This document shows positions 17,301-24,485 of a stretch of 52,978 nucleotides of DNA, one piece after another (the first letter of the stretch is position 1; each line of letters opens with the position of its first letter). A program made the translations under genes and the position numbers. The stretch covers positions 1-52,978 of the forward strand of contig JAFGAW010000167.1 of NCBI GenBank assembly GCA_016933475.1. Reading direction: 5' to 3'. The notes under the pieces were generated by a model. It worked only from the letters and a program-made list of their open reading frames with translations. It searched no databases and had not been told where the DNA came from. Source of the DNA: Thermoleophilia bacterium (GTDB lineage Bacteria > Actinomycetota > Thermoleophilia > UBA2241).

Positions 17301-17609
17301 GCCGTTCATTCCGGCACCCGAGCGGGCGCCCGAGGTCGACTGCGCGACGAGGTCTCCACGGAGGAGGCGCCGTGGCCGAAGGTGACGACCTGAGACGAAA
17401 AGGGCGGCGGCCGGCCTATGAGGGGGGGAAGGCCGGCCGCCTATGCAGAGTTCGGGGGCCACTCAAGGTGGCCACCACGAGGGGGCTCTGCAGCCCAGCC
17501 GAGGTGGCCCCCGGCAGGGCTCAATGTCAACATACCCCTTGGGGTGTCGCCACGCAAGTGTCGGATGTTCGGCGGAGCACTCACTCCCTCGCCGCCGCCG
17601 CCGGCGGGC
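17301..17609. other. Structured intergenic region between convergent genes
   Basis: No protein gene is supported in these 309 bases. They hold a 10-bp perfect inverted repeat (17407-17440). A nested set of complementary segments follows: GGGGGCCAC (17454-17462) pairs with GTGGCCCCC (17504-17512), enclosing GGCCAC/GTGGCC and GGGCT/AGCCC stems. Next is ATACCCC-TT-GGGGTGT (17532-17547), which resembles a CsoR-family operator. Part may be terminators for the two genes ending here; the rest is unexplained. Confidence 0.6.
17407..17440. terminator. 10-bp perfect hairpin downstream of the DAO flavoprotein gene
   Basis: GCGGCCGGCC (17407-17416) and GGCCGGCCGC (17431-17440) are perfect complements around a 14-nt G-rich loop. 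There is no U-tract. Its place between two converging genes suggests transcription termination on one or both strands. Confidence 0.5.
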
Positions 17610-19046
17610 TCAGTCGCCCGCCGTGGGCACCGCGGCGAGGCCCTGGCCGGCGTAGTCGATGGCCAGGGCCAAGGCGCGCGCCGACTCCTGGTCAGCGTGG
17701 AACCCCATCGAGTTCTCGGCGTTGACGAAGTCGACGCGCCACTGCGACCGTCGCTGCAGGGCACGCGCGTCGGCGAACTCGGCATCGCTTGCCCCGGCCT
17801 CCTCGGCCGCGGCGATGGCGTCGATAAGGGTGACGAGCGCGGTCTCTGCCGCCACGAGCATCTCCTCGGTGCGCGCCTGGATCGTCTCGACGCGCTCGAC
17901 CAGCTCCTCCTCGGAGTACGGGTGGCAGATCTGGCAGGCGCGGGCCGAGTTCAGCAGCGGGCTCTGCACGTGGTGGTCGCTGATCTTGACAGCGCCCTCG
18001 CGCGTGTAGGGCATGTGACAGTCGGTGCAGGCGACGCCGCTGCGCCCGTGAATGCCCTGGCTCCACGTCTCGAACTCGGGGTGCTGGGCCTTCAGCACCG
18101 GGGCGCCGCTGATCGCGTGCTCCCAGTCAGCGTGGCCGACCTCGTCGTAATACGCCTCGATCTGCTCGACGCGCAGCCCCTCGTGCCAGGGGTAGGTGAG
18201 TTGCTTGTCGTCGCCCCAGTAGTACTCGACGTGGCACTGAGAGCAGACGAGACTGCGCAACTCCTGGCGCGACGCCTCGGTGTTGGGGTCGTAGTCGCCC
18301 TCGCGCCCGGCGTCGCGCCACCGCTCGATGCTCGGCAGGTGCGGCACCGGGGCGTCGGAGTCGGCGAGGGCGGCGATGCCCTCGACGAAGGCGGGCCGGG
18401 TGACGCGGAGTTGCATCGTCTCCGGGTCGTGACAGTCGATACAGGAGACGGGGTGCTCGACGAGCGCGTTGGCCTCGTCGTAGGGCAGCGCATTGACGAC
18501 CTCGAAGCCGAGGCGTACGGCGGCCCAGCGGCCCGGCTCGAGCAGTCCTTCGTCATCGGCGGGCTCCGCCCCGGCCGCTACGCCGGCGTCGTAATACGCG
18601 GTCAGCACCGAAGCGTGACACTGCAGGCAGGAGCCGGGCTGCTCCTTCTCGGTGACGCGGGCCGTCTCCTCCTGGTCGGTCAGCATGTAGGCGTGTCCGC
18701 GCTCCTCCTTGTAGTCGATGCCGAAGGAGTAGCCCGAGAAGATCGTCACGAGCCGCGGATCCATCTCGAGCTTGTCGAAGGCCTCACTGCCGCCGTAGCG
18801 TGTGCGCGCGATGTCGACGGTGCGCAGGTAGGCGTCGTACTGGCGGGGGAAGTTCTGGCCCCAGATCGAGGGGTCGACCGTCGTCTCGTCCAGCTCGACC
18901 ACCTTGACGTAGGTCTCCGTGGCCTCGGCCTTGCGCTCGCTGATGTTGAGGGCGAGGTACGTGACGCCGGCGGTGAGGATGGCGACCACCACGATGAGGC
19001 CGCCGTAGAAGAGCCGGCGTCGCGAAGTCTCGGTCAGCGGTGACAT
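17610..19046 (-). CDS. nrfA: Ammonia-forming cytochrome c nitrite reductase (catalytic subunit)
   Basis: 478 residues. It reduces nitrite to ammonium with six electrons at the outer face of the membrane. An N-terminal hydrophobic helix (signal/anchor) is followed by five heme motifs: CLQCH, CIDCH, CSQCH, CTDCH and CQICH. The first is the catalytic heme, which is CxxCK in the classical enzyme; here it is CxxCH. CSQCHVEYYW holds the active-site Tyr, KAQHPEFETWSQGIHG the calcium-site Lys/Gln pair and the catalytic His. GGAGG precedes the ATG, 21 nt after nrfH. It receives electrons from NrfH. Confidence 0.96.
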   Translation of the reverse strand: MSPLTETSRRRLFYGGLIVVVAILTAGVTYLALNISERKAEATETYVKVVELDETTVDPSIWGQNFPRQYDAYLRTVDIARTRYGGSEAFDKLEMDPRLVTIFSGYSFGIDYKEERGHAYMLTDQEETARVTEKEQPGSCLQCHASVLTAYYDAGVAAGAEPADDEGLLEPGRWAAVRLGFEVVNALPYDEANALVEHPVSCIDCHDPETMQLRVTRPAFVEGIAALADSDAPVPHLPSIERWRDAGREGDYDPNTEASRQELRSLVCSQCHVEYYWGDDKQLTYPWHEGLRVEQIEAYYDEVGHADWEHAISGAPVLKAQHPEFETWSQGIHGRSGVACTDCHMPYTREGAVKISDHHVQSPLLNSARACQICHPYSEEELVERVETIQARTEEMLVAAETALVTLIDAIAAAEEAGASDAEFADARALQRRSQWRVDFVNAENSMGFHADQESARALALAIDYAGQGLAAVPTAGD

Positions 19047-19067
19047 TCAGGCCTCCAGCCTTTGGGT

Positions 19068-19547
19068 TCAGGTCGCCGGTCCGTGCCCGACGCCGGCGTG
19101 GCAGTGGACGCACTCCGGTTGCTCCGGGTGGTCCGCCGGCGCGCGGGGAGTGCCGAGGACGTCGTTGACGAAGTCGCGGTGGCAGTCGACGCAGTTCTCC
19201 TGCAGCACCTCGGCGTTGTACTCGGTGATGCGGATGGGTTCGGGGAAGTCCTGGAGGGTGAAGGCGCGCGAGTGTGCGTAGCCGTTGCGCGCCTTGCCGT
19301 ACCACTTGGTGACGAGGCCGTGCGGCGTGTGGCAGTCGTTGCAGGTGGCGGCGTCCTGGTGCGGCCCCTTCACCCAGCCGTCGTACTGTTCACGCATGAT
19401 GTGGCAGTTGACGCAGGCCTCGGGGTCGTTACTGAGGTAGGAGGCCGCTTCGGCGTACCAGGCAGTAACGAGGCCGACGCCGAACAGTACGCCGACGAGG
19501 ACCGCGAGGATCACCGGCAGAGCTCGTGTGCGTAAGCGCGGACTCAC
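19068..19547 (-). CDS. nrfH: Cytochrome c nitrite reductase membrane subunit
   Basis: 159 residues from the GTG at 19547; NapC/NrfH family. It passes electrons from menaquinol to NrfA. One N-terminal membrane helix (ALPVILAVLVGVLFGVGLV) precedes four heme motifs: CVNCH, CNDCH, CVDCH and CVHCH. The GTG at 19547 is chosen because AGGGGGAG lies 7 nt upstream. A longer start, TTG at 19628, would fall inside the CRP/FNR-type site and upstream of the predicted transcription start. Confidence 0.93.
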   Translation of the reverse strand: MSPRLRTRALPVILAVLVGVLFGVGLVTAWYAEAASYLSNDPEACVNCHIMREQYDGWVKGPHQDAATCNDCHTPHGLVTKWYGKARNGYAHSRAFTLQDFPEPIRITEYNAEVLQENCVDCHRDFVNDVLGTPRAPADHPEQPECVHCHAGVGHGPAT

Positions 19548-19582
19548 TCGCTGACTCCCCCTGACTCCTTCGGGCGTAGTAC

Positions 19583-19612
19583 CCCAACGTAGCGAAGCTT
19601 GCGCACGTTGGG
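19583..19612. repeat. Inverted repeat overlapping the nrfH -10 region
   Basis: CCCAACGT (19583-19590) and ACGTTGGG (19605-19612) are perfect arms around 14 bp that contain AAGCTT at the centre. It overlaps the predicted -10 of nrfHA and could be a second operator. The regulator is unknown. Confidence 0.55.
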
Positions 19613-19628
19613 CATTGACGTCGGTCAA
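19586..19628 (-). promoter_or_regulatory. CRP/FNR-type operator and promoter for nrfHA
   Basis: TTGAC-GTCG-GTCAA (19615-19628) is a perfect FNR-like inverted repeat. On the minus strand a -10 TACGTT (19586-19591) puts the transcription start near 19579, with the site centred at about -42.5, within 1 bp of the class II activator position (-41.5). This suggests anaerobic or nitrogen-oxide control of nrfHA. Confidence 0.7.
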
Positions 19629-19728
19629 GGAGATGCGACGATGCGTACAGCGGGTAGGACGGTGCCGAGGGCGCGCCTGCGCGCGGGCGCACGGTGCGGC
19701 GCCCAGGGTCGATCATCCGGGAGGAACG

Positions 19729-20247
19729 ATGCAGGGACATGACAGGGGCCTGACGTCTTCGACCCCGTGGGGGCTGGTGCTGGCGATCGGGGTGGTGGCC
19801 GTGGCCTTCGGGGCCGTCGTCGCCGCCAACCCGTTCGACAGCCTGCGCACGGTGACGGCGCTCATCGGCGTCTTCCTCATCGTTGCCGGTGTCATCGGTC
19901 TCGTCGCCGGCCGGGGGCGCGGGGCGGTCGGCTTCTCCGGGCCGATCGTCGCCGTGATCGGCGGCGTGATCCTGCTGTTCCTGCCGGGGGTCACGCTCAA
20001 GGTGGCCGCCGTGGCCGTCGGCGTCATCCTGCTGGTGTGGGGCATCGTCACGGCGCTCGCCGCCTGGCGCGAGCGCGGGAGGACCTCGGACGCATCGGCG
20101 GCCGGCGGGGTCGTGCTCGCCGTCCTCGGCCTCGTGGTCATCGTGTGGCCGGGGCCGACCCTCTCCTTGCTCACGCTCTTGTTCGGCATCGCGGTGCTCG
20201 TCTTCGGCGTCGCGATGATCGTGCAGGCGATCAGGATGCGGAGCTAG
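19729..20247 (+). CDS. HdeD-like DUF308 membrane protein
   Basis: 172 residues with six hydrophobic helices in paired repeats (GLVLAIGVVAVAFGAVVAAN, LIGVFLIVAGVIGLVAG, GPIVAVIGGVILLFLPG), typical of DUF308/HdeD. In E. coli HdeD is linked to acid stress; the molecular role is unknown. The ATG at 19729 is preceded by GGGAGGAA. It is divergent from nrfHA and shares the intergenic region holding the CRP/FNR-type site. Confidence 0.85.
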   Translation: MQGHDRGLTSSTPWGLVLAIGVVAVAFGAVVAANPFDSLRTVTALIGVFLIVAGVIGLVAGRGRGAVGFSGPIVAVIGGVILLFLPGVTLKVAAVAVGVILLVWGIVTALAAWRERGRTSDASAAGGVVLAVLGLVVIVWPGPTLSLLTLLFGIAVLVFGVAMIVQAIRMRS

Positions 20248-20304
20248 CCGGCGCTCTCCGCGCGCGCTGCTGAGATCACGCTCCCGGTGTCTCCGGCGCG
20301 ACGT

Positions 20305-20334
20305 TTACGAAGTCCTTGCGTAGGCAAATACAAT
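20305..20334 (+). promoter_or_regulatory. Putative promoter of the nucleotidyltransferase gene
   Basis: TTACGA (20305-20310), an 18-bp spacer, TACAAT (20329-20334). The predicted start near 20341 leaves a leader of about 70 nt before the ATG at 20411. The stretch is markedly more AT-rich than its surroundings. Confidence 0.5.
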
Positions 20335-20410
20335 CGTATGAGCGATTCGTCTGCATGCCCTGGATGCTACGGCGCCGGGTCTCCTCACGGGCGCCCCGGA
20401 TGGTGACGTG

Positions 20411-21211
20411 ATGCAGGCCGAGGCCGGCACGTACGACCCGCGGGACATGCTCGACGAGGGGCTGCGCATCGTCGATGCCGCCCGCGAGCGCGGTGTGGTC
20501 CTGCGTCTGATCGGCGGGCTGGCCGTTCGCGTCCACTGCGACCTCATCGCGTTCTGTGAGCGCGACTACTCAGACCTCGACATGGTCGGTCTCAAGGCGC
20601 AGCGCAAGCAGGTCATCGCTCTCTTTCGCGATCTCGGCTACAGCCTCGACTTCCACACCATGCAGGCCACACGCGGCCGTCAGCTGCAGTTCGTGCGCCC
20701 GTGTGAGCACGAGGCGGGCGGCGTCCCGGTGCACGAGGACGACCACGTCGACGTGTTCCTCGACACCTTCAAGATGGACCACGAGATCGAGCTGAAAGAT
20801 CGGCTCACACTCCACGACTACACCATCCCGGTCACCGACCAACTGCTCACCAAGCTGCAGATCAACCGCGCCAACGAGAAGGACGTGCGCGACACGCTCA
20901 CCCTGCTCAAGGACCTGGACCTCGCCGACGAGGAGGCGCCGGGTGTGATCGGTCTCCGCGTGCTCGCCGCCCGCTGCGCGAAGGACTGGGGCCTCTACCA
21001 CGACGTGGAGCGCAGCCTCGACCGCTGTGAGGCAATGCTTCCCGAGTACCTGCTCACAGACGACGAGACGGCGCGCATCCGTGACGGTCTGGCCCGAGTC
21101 CGCGCGGCTCTCGAGGCGGCGCCGAAGACACTCGCCTGGCGGGCGCGTGCCAAGGTCGGCGAGCGCCGCCCCTGGTACGACGTCGTCGAGGAGCAGGGCG
21201 AGGAGCGCTGA
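20411..21211 (+). CDS. AbiEii-like nucleotidyltransferase
   Basis: 266 residues. The nucleotidyltransferase core is RLIGGLAVRVH followed by RDYSDLDMVG, the Asp-x-Asp metal pair; a later LLTKLQINRANEKDVRD matches the Lys/Arg/KD-D motif of AbiEii/AbiGii (MenA-type) proteins. Members transfer nucleotides and some are toxins that modify tRNA. No AbiEi-type antitoxin is next to it, so it may be an orphan or a housekeeping relative. A GTG at 20408 is an equally possible start. Confidence 0.75.
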   Translation: MQAEAGTYDPRDMLDEGLRIVDAARERGVVLRLIGGLAVRVHCDLIAFCERDYSDLDMVGLKAQRKQVIALFRDLGYSLDFHTMQATRGRQLQFVRPCEHEAGGVPVHEDDHVDVFLDTFKMDHEIELKDRLTLHDYTIPVTDQLLTKLQINRANEKDVRDTLTLLKDLDLADEEAPGVIGLRVLAARCAKDWGLYHDVERSLDRCEAMLPEYLLTDDETARIRDGLARVRAALEAAPKTLAWRARAKVGERRPWYDVVEEQGEER

Positions 21212-21287
21212 CCCGCCGGCGTCGCCGAGGCGGGAGGGGCGCAGGGGCGATCGCCGCGCCCCGCCGACCGGGCAGGTCAGCGTGGGG

Positions 21288-22016
21288 TCAAACGTGCAGC
21301 CCGATCTCGTCGTCGATGGTCGCGTGCTCCGGGGCGTCCTCCTCGGGGAGCGGCGCGAGCCGACCGTCTTCGAGCCAGATCCTCCGCGAGGCGCGGCTCG
21401 CCACCCAGGTGTCGTGAGTGACGAGGACGACGGTCTGGCCGCGCTCGCGCCAGAGACTCTCGAGCAGGCCGATGATGTCGTCGCGGGTGCGCTCGTCGAG
21501 ATTGCCGGTGGGCTCGTCGCCGAGGATCACCCGCGGCTCGCGCACCAGGGCGCGGGCGATGCCGACACGCTGCTGCTCACCGCCGGAGAGCTCGGAGGGC
21601 AGGTGGTGACCTCTCTCGGCCAGCCCGACGCGGGCAAGCGCCGAGCGGGCACGGGTGCGGCGCTCGTCGCCGGCGACGCGCCAGGGCACGAGCGCCGCCT
21701 CGACGTTCTCCTGTGCGGTGAAGGTGGGGATCAGGTTGAACGCCTGGAAGATGAAGCCGAAGGCGTGACTGCGGAGCTCGGCGAGGTCGCCCTCGCCGAG
21801 CTTGCCGAGGTCACGCCCGTCGTAGAGCGTCCGACCGCCGGTCGGCCGGTCGAGGGCGCCGAGCAGCTGCAGCAGGGTGGTCTTGCCCGAGCCGGTCGAG
21901 CCTTGGACGGCGATGAACTCGCCGTCGGCGATCGTCAGGTCGACGCCGGCCAGCGCCTCCACGAGCTTGCGCCCCTGGGTGTAGCGCTTGGCGACGTCGG
22001 TGAGTTCGTAGAGCAT
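21288..22016 (-). CDS. ABC transporter ATP-binding protein (MacB/LolD type)
   Basis: 242 residues. Walker A is GSTGSGKTT, the signature LSGGEQQRV, Walker [13 protein letters not shown], and the H-loop VTHD. GNLD after Walker B and the pairing with an FtsX-like permease mark the MacB/LolD subclass, which drives periplasmic or extracellular events rather than classical import. The ATG at 22016 follows the permease stop by 14 nt. The ~30 C-terminal residues are acidic. Confidence 0.93.
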   Translation of the reverse strand: MLYELTDVAKRYTQGRKLVEALAGVDLTIADGEFIAVQGSTGSGKTTLLQLLGALDRPTGGRTLYDGRDLGKLGEGDLAELRSHAFGFIFQAFNLIPTFTAQENVEAALVPWRVAGDERRTRARSALARVGLAERGHHLPSELSGGEQQRVGIARALVREPRVILGDEPTGNLDERTRDDIIGLLESLWRERGQTVVLVTHDTWVASRASRRIWLEDGRLAPLPEEDAPEHATIDDEIGLHV

Positions 22017-22030
22017 CGTCGTCCTCCCGT

Positions 22031-23467
22031 TCAGTCGATCCTGCGGAGCGCGTCGGCGGGCCGCAGGCGGGCGGCGCGCCAGCCGCCGAAGGCGCCGGCG
22101 AGCAGCCCGCCGGCCACGGCGAGGCCGACGGCGATGAGCACGAGCTCGACGCTCACCGGCGCCCCGAGCTCGACGGTGACCGTGCTGGCCGCCGTGAGCG
22201 TCTCGCGGACCGCCTCGCCCACCCCGCCGGCCCCCATGCCCGCGCCGGGACCCACGGCCGCCGCCGCGGAGCCGACGCTGGCCTCGAGGGAGGGCGACGA
22301 CCGGGCGATGAGCCACGCGCTGCCGACCCCGATACCGACGCCGAGGACCCCGCCGGCCACGCCCTGGACGAGTGACTCGCCGAGGACCTGACCGACGATC
22401 CTGCGGCTGCGCCAGCCGAGCGCCTTGAGTGTCCCGAACTCGCGCACGCGGCGCGAGACCGACGAGACCGTGAGGAGGCTGGCGACGAGGAAGGCGGTGA
22501 TCAGCGCGACGACGGAGAGCCACGTGCCGAGCTGGTCGGCGAGCTTCGAGGCGCTCGCGAGCGAGCCGCTCACCTGCTCGGCGAGGTCTTCGGCCGTCGT
22601 CACCGTGGCCGCGGGGAAGACGGTCTCGATCGATTCCTGCACGCCGCCGATGCTCTCGGCGCTGTGGGCCTGCACGTAGATATGGTTGACCCCGACTTCG
22701 TCGGCGAGCTCCTGCGCTCCCGCAAGCGGGATGTAGAGGTTCGAGGCGCCGCTTGACGAGGTGAGCAGGCCGAGGATCTCGTACGTGACGTCATCGATCA
22801 CGACGGTGTCGCCGACGGCGAGGTCGTTCTGCTGCGCGTAGCCGCTCTCCACGAGCATGACTTCGGCATCGGTCTCGTCGCTCGCGAACGTGCGCCCGTC
22901 GACGATCTCGGCCGAGCTCAGAGGCCCGATCGCCTGCTGCGTGACATCGATGCCGGCGATCGAGTACGTCTCGATCTCGATGGGCGCCTGCGAAGGCCTC
23001 ACCTCGGGTGTCTCGCCCTCCCCGGGCGACTGGTTCTGCCCCTGCCCGGGGACCATCTCGGCGAACTCGCCCTCGACGTGCATGACGGTGAGCGTGAGCC
23101 CGCCGGCCGCCGCTGCGACGTCGTCGAGGGCGGCGATCTGGTCGATCCGGTCCTCGGCGATGATCTGCTGGCCCCGTAAGGTCAAGACCCGGTCACGGGA
23201 GAAGCGCTCGCCCTGCTCCTGGCGCTCGCCGGGGTTCATGCCGAACTCGGCCGGTCCCCCGGTCCCCTCTTCGGCCGCGCGCGTCACGGTGATGTCGGTG
23301 CCGACGCCGTAGAGCGACTCGAGCACCTCCTCCTGCGCCTCGCCCACCCCCGTGGTGTACGCGCTGACGGCGACCACGAGGCCGACGCCGACCGCGAGGC
23401 CCAGGGCGGTGAGCAGGGCCTGGCGGTGACGCCGGCGCAGCTCGCGGTAGATGTAGGTGAAGAACAT
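22031..23467 (-). CDS. ABC transporter permease (MacB/FtsX family)
   Basis: 478 residues with four membrane helices: one N-terminal (ALLTALGLAVGVGLVVAVSAY), a ~240-residue extracytoplasmic MacB-PCD-like domain, then three helices (WLSVVALITAFLVASLLTVS and two more). The cytoplasmic coupling motif REFGTLKALGWRSRRI is typical. The extracellular domain carries acidic, Gln/Pro-rich insertions (near 140-160), and another low-complexity Gly/Ala insertion precedes the last helix. AGGAGG lies just before the ATG at 23467; a GTG 21 nt upstream is less likely. Substrate unknown. Confidence 0.92.
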   Translation of the reverse strand: MFFTYIYRELRRRHRQALLTALGLAVGVGLVVAVSAYTTGVGEAQEEVLESLYGVGTDITVTRAAEEGTGGPAEFGMNPGERQEQGERFSRDRVLTLRGQQIIAEDRIDQIAALDDVAAAAGGLTLTVMHVEGEFAEMVPGQGQNQSPGEGETPEVRPSQAPIEIETYSIAGIDVTQQAIGPLSSAEIVDGRTFASDETDAEVMLVESGYAQQNDLAVGDTVVIDDVTYEILGLLTSSSGASNLYIPLAGAQELADEVGVNHIYVQAHSAESIGGVQESIETVFPAATVTTAEDLAEQVSGSLASASKLADQLGTWLSVVALITAFLVASLLTVSSVSRRVREFGTLKALGWRSRRIVGQVLGESLVQGVAGGVLGVGIGVGSAWLIARSSPSLEASVGSAAAAVGPGAGMGAGGVGEAVRETLTAASTVTVELGAPVSVELVLIAVGLAVAGGLLAGAFGGWRAARLRPADALRRID

Positions 23468-23577
23468 AGGCTCCTCCTCGTGCGGCACGCGCCCTGGGCC
23501 GGACCGTCCGGGGCGCCCACTCCCGCTACTCCGGCCTCCGTTCTACTGCCGCGCGGTGGGAGTCGCCTGAGGCCCTA

Positions 23578-23594
23578 CTGTGAGGTGTCTGTGG
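23578..23594 (-). promoter_or_regulatory. 11-bp direct repeats (PhoP-like box) facing the ABC exporter
   Basis: On the minus strand two CACAG units start exactly 11 bp apart (plus-strand CTGTG at 23578 and 23589). The spacing and sequence match the boxes in front of the response-regulator gene, about 110 bp upstream of the permease ATG. Confidence 0.5.
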
Positions 23595-23622
23595 ATACCG
23601 GCTCGGCCGCCTCCAACGGGTG

Positions 23623-23666
23623 TCACATGACAGTCACAGCAAACTCACAGAGAATCGGCCTAGAAT
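23623..23666 (+). promoter_or_regulatory. Three 11-bp-spaced TCACA repeats and -10 box before the response regulator
   Basis: TCACA begins at 23623, 23634 and 23645, exactly 11 bp apart. The second pair reads TCACAGC-N4-TCACAGA, close to the TCACAGC-N4-TCACAGC consensus known for mycobacterial PhoP. A TAGAAT -10 follows at 23661-23666 and no -35 is evident; the repeats occupy its place, as at activator-dependent promoters. Autoregulation is inferred. Confidence 0.72.
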
Positions 23667-23709
23667 CGCCGGGCACACGCACGGGGAGTCGGGGGCGGAA
23701 GGGACGGCG

Positions 23710-24402
23710 GTGGACGAGACGACGCGCATCCTGGTAGTCGACGACGAGCAGAGCATCACCGAGCTGCTCACGATGGCGCTGCGGTATGAGGGTTTCGAGA
23801 CCGCGGCGGCGCACGGGGGCCGCGAGGCGCTCGACCTTGTGGCCGCGTTCCACCCGCACCTGGTCGTGCTCGACATCATGATGCCCGACCTCGACGGCTT
23901 CGAGGTCGCGCGACGCCTGCGCGCCGAGCGCGACCAGGTGCCGATCCTCTTCCTCACCGCGCGCGACGGCGCCGAGGACAAGGTGCGAGGGCTCACGATC
24001 GGCGGCGACGACTACGTCACCAAGCCGTTCAGCGTCGAGGAGCTCGTGGCCCGCATCCGCGCGATCCTGCGCCGCACGCTCGGCGAGCAGCGCGACAGCG
24101 GGCGTCTGACGTTCGCCGACCTCGAGCTCGACGAGGACACCCACGAGGTCCTGCGCGCCGGCCGCGCGATCGACCTCACCCCGACCGAGTTCAAGCTCCT
24201 GCACTACCTCATGCTCAACCCCCGGCGCGTGCTGACCAAGGCGCAGATCATGGACCGCGTCTGGGACTACGACTTCGGGGGGCGGGCGAACGTCGTCGAG
24301 ACCTACATCAGCTACCTGCGCAAGAAGGTCGACGCCGAGGGCCCGCCCATCATCCACACCGTGCGCGGCGTCGGCTACAGCCTGCGGCTGCCGAGGGACT
24401 GA
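23710..24402 (+). CDS. OmpR/PhoB-family response regulator (PhoP/MprA-like)
   Basis: 230 residues from the GTG at 23710. The receiver domain has the acidic pair in ILVVDDEQS, phospho-acceptor Asp55 (VVLDIMMPDLDG), Thr in FLTARD and Lys in VTKPFS. The C-terminal winged helix reads LTPTEFKLLHYLMLNP ... RVWDYDFGGRANVVETYISYLRKK. GGAAGGG lies upstream of the start; earlier in-frame codons overlap the operator repeats. It is transcribed with the kinase 83 nt downstream. Confidence 0.93.
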   Translation: MDETTRILVVDDEQSITELLTMALRYEGFETAAAHGGREALDLVAAFHPHLVVLDIMMPDLDGFEVARRLRAERDQVPILFLTARDGAEDKVRGLTIGGDDYVTKPFSVEELVARIRAILRRTLGEQRDSGRLTFADLELDEDTHEVLRAGRAIDLTPTEFKLLHYLMLNPRRVLTKAQIMDRVWDYDFGGRANVVETYISYLRKKVDAEGPPIIHTVRGVGYSLRLPRD

Positions 24403-24485
24403 GGCGGGATGTGCATGACCGTCCCTCGACCGAAGCGTCTGCGGGTGACGGCGTCGCGCCGCCGCCTCGTCGTGACGGCTGAGCG

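Noticed and set aside
19548-19628. Longer nrfH starting at TTG 19628
   Set aside because: The extra 27 codons cover the CRP/FNR-type site and the predicted promoter, and there is no ribosome site; GTG 19547 has one.
20338-20406. Short frame starting ATGAGC with a CPGC motif just before the nucleotidyltransferase
   Set aside because: Its ATG lies only 3 nt after the TACAAT box, probably upstream of the transcription start, and 22 codons give no supporting signal.
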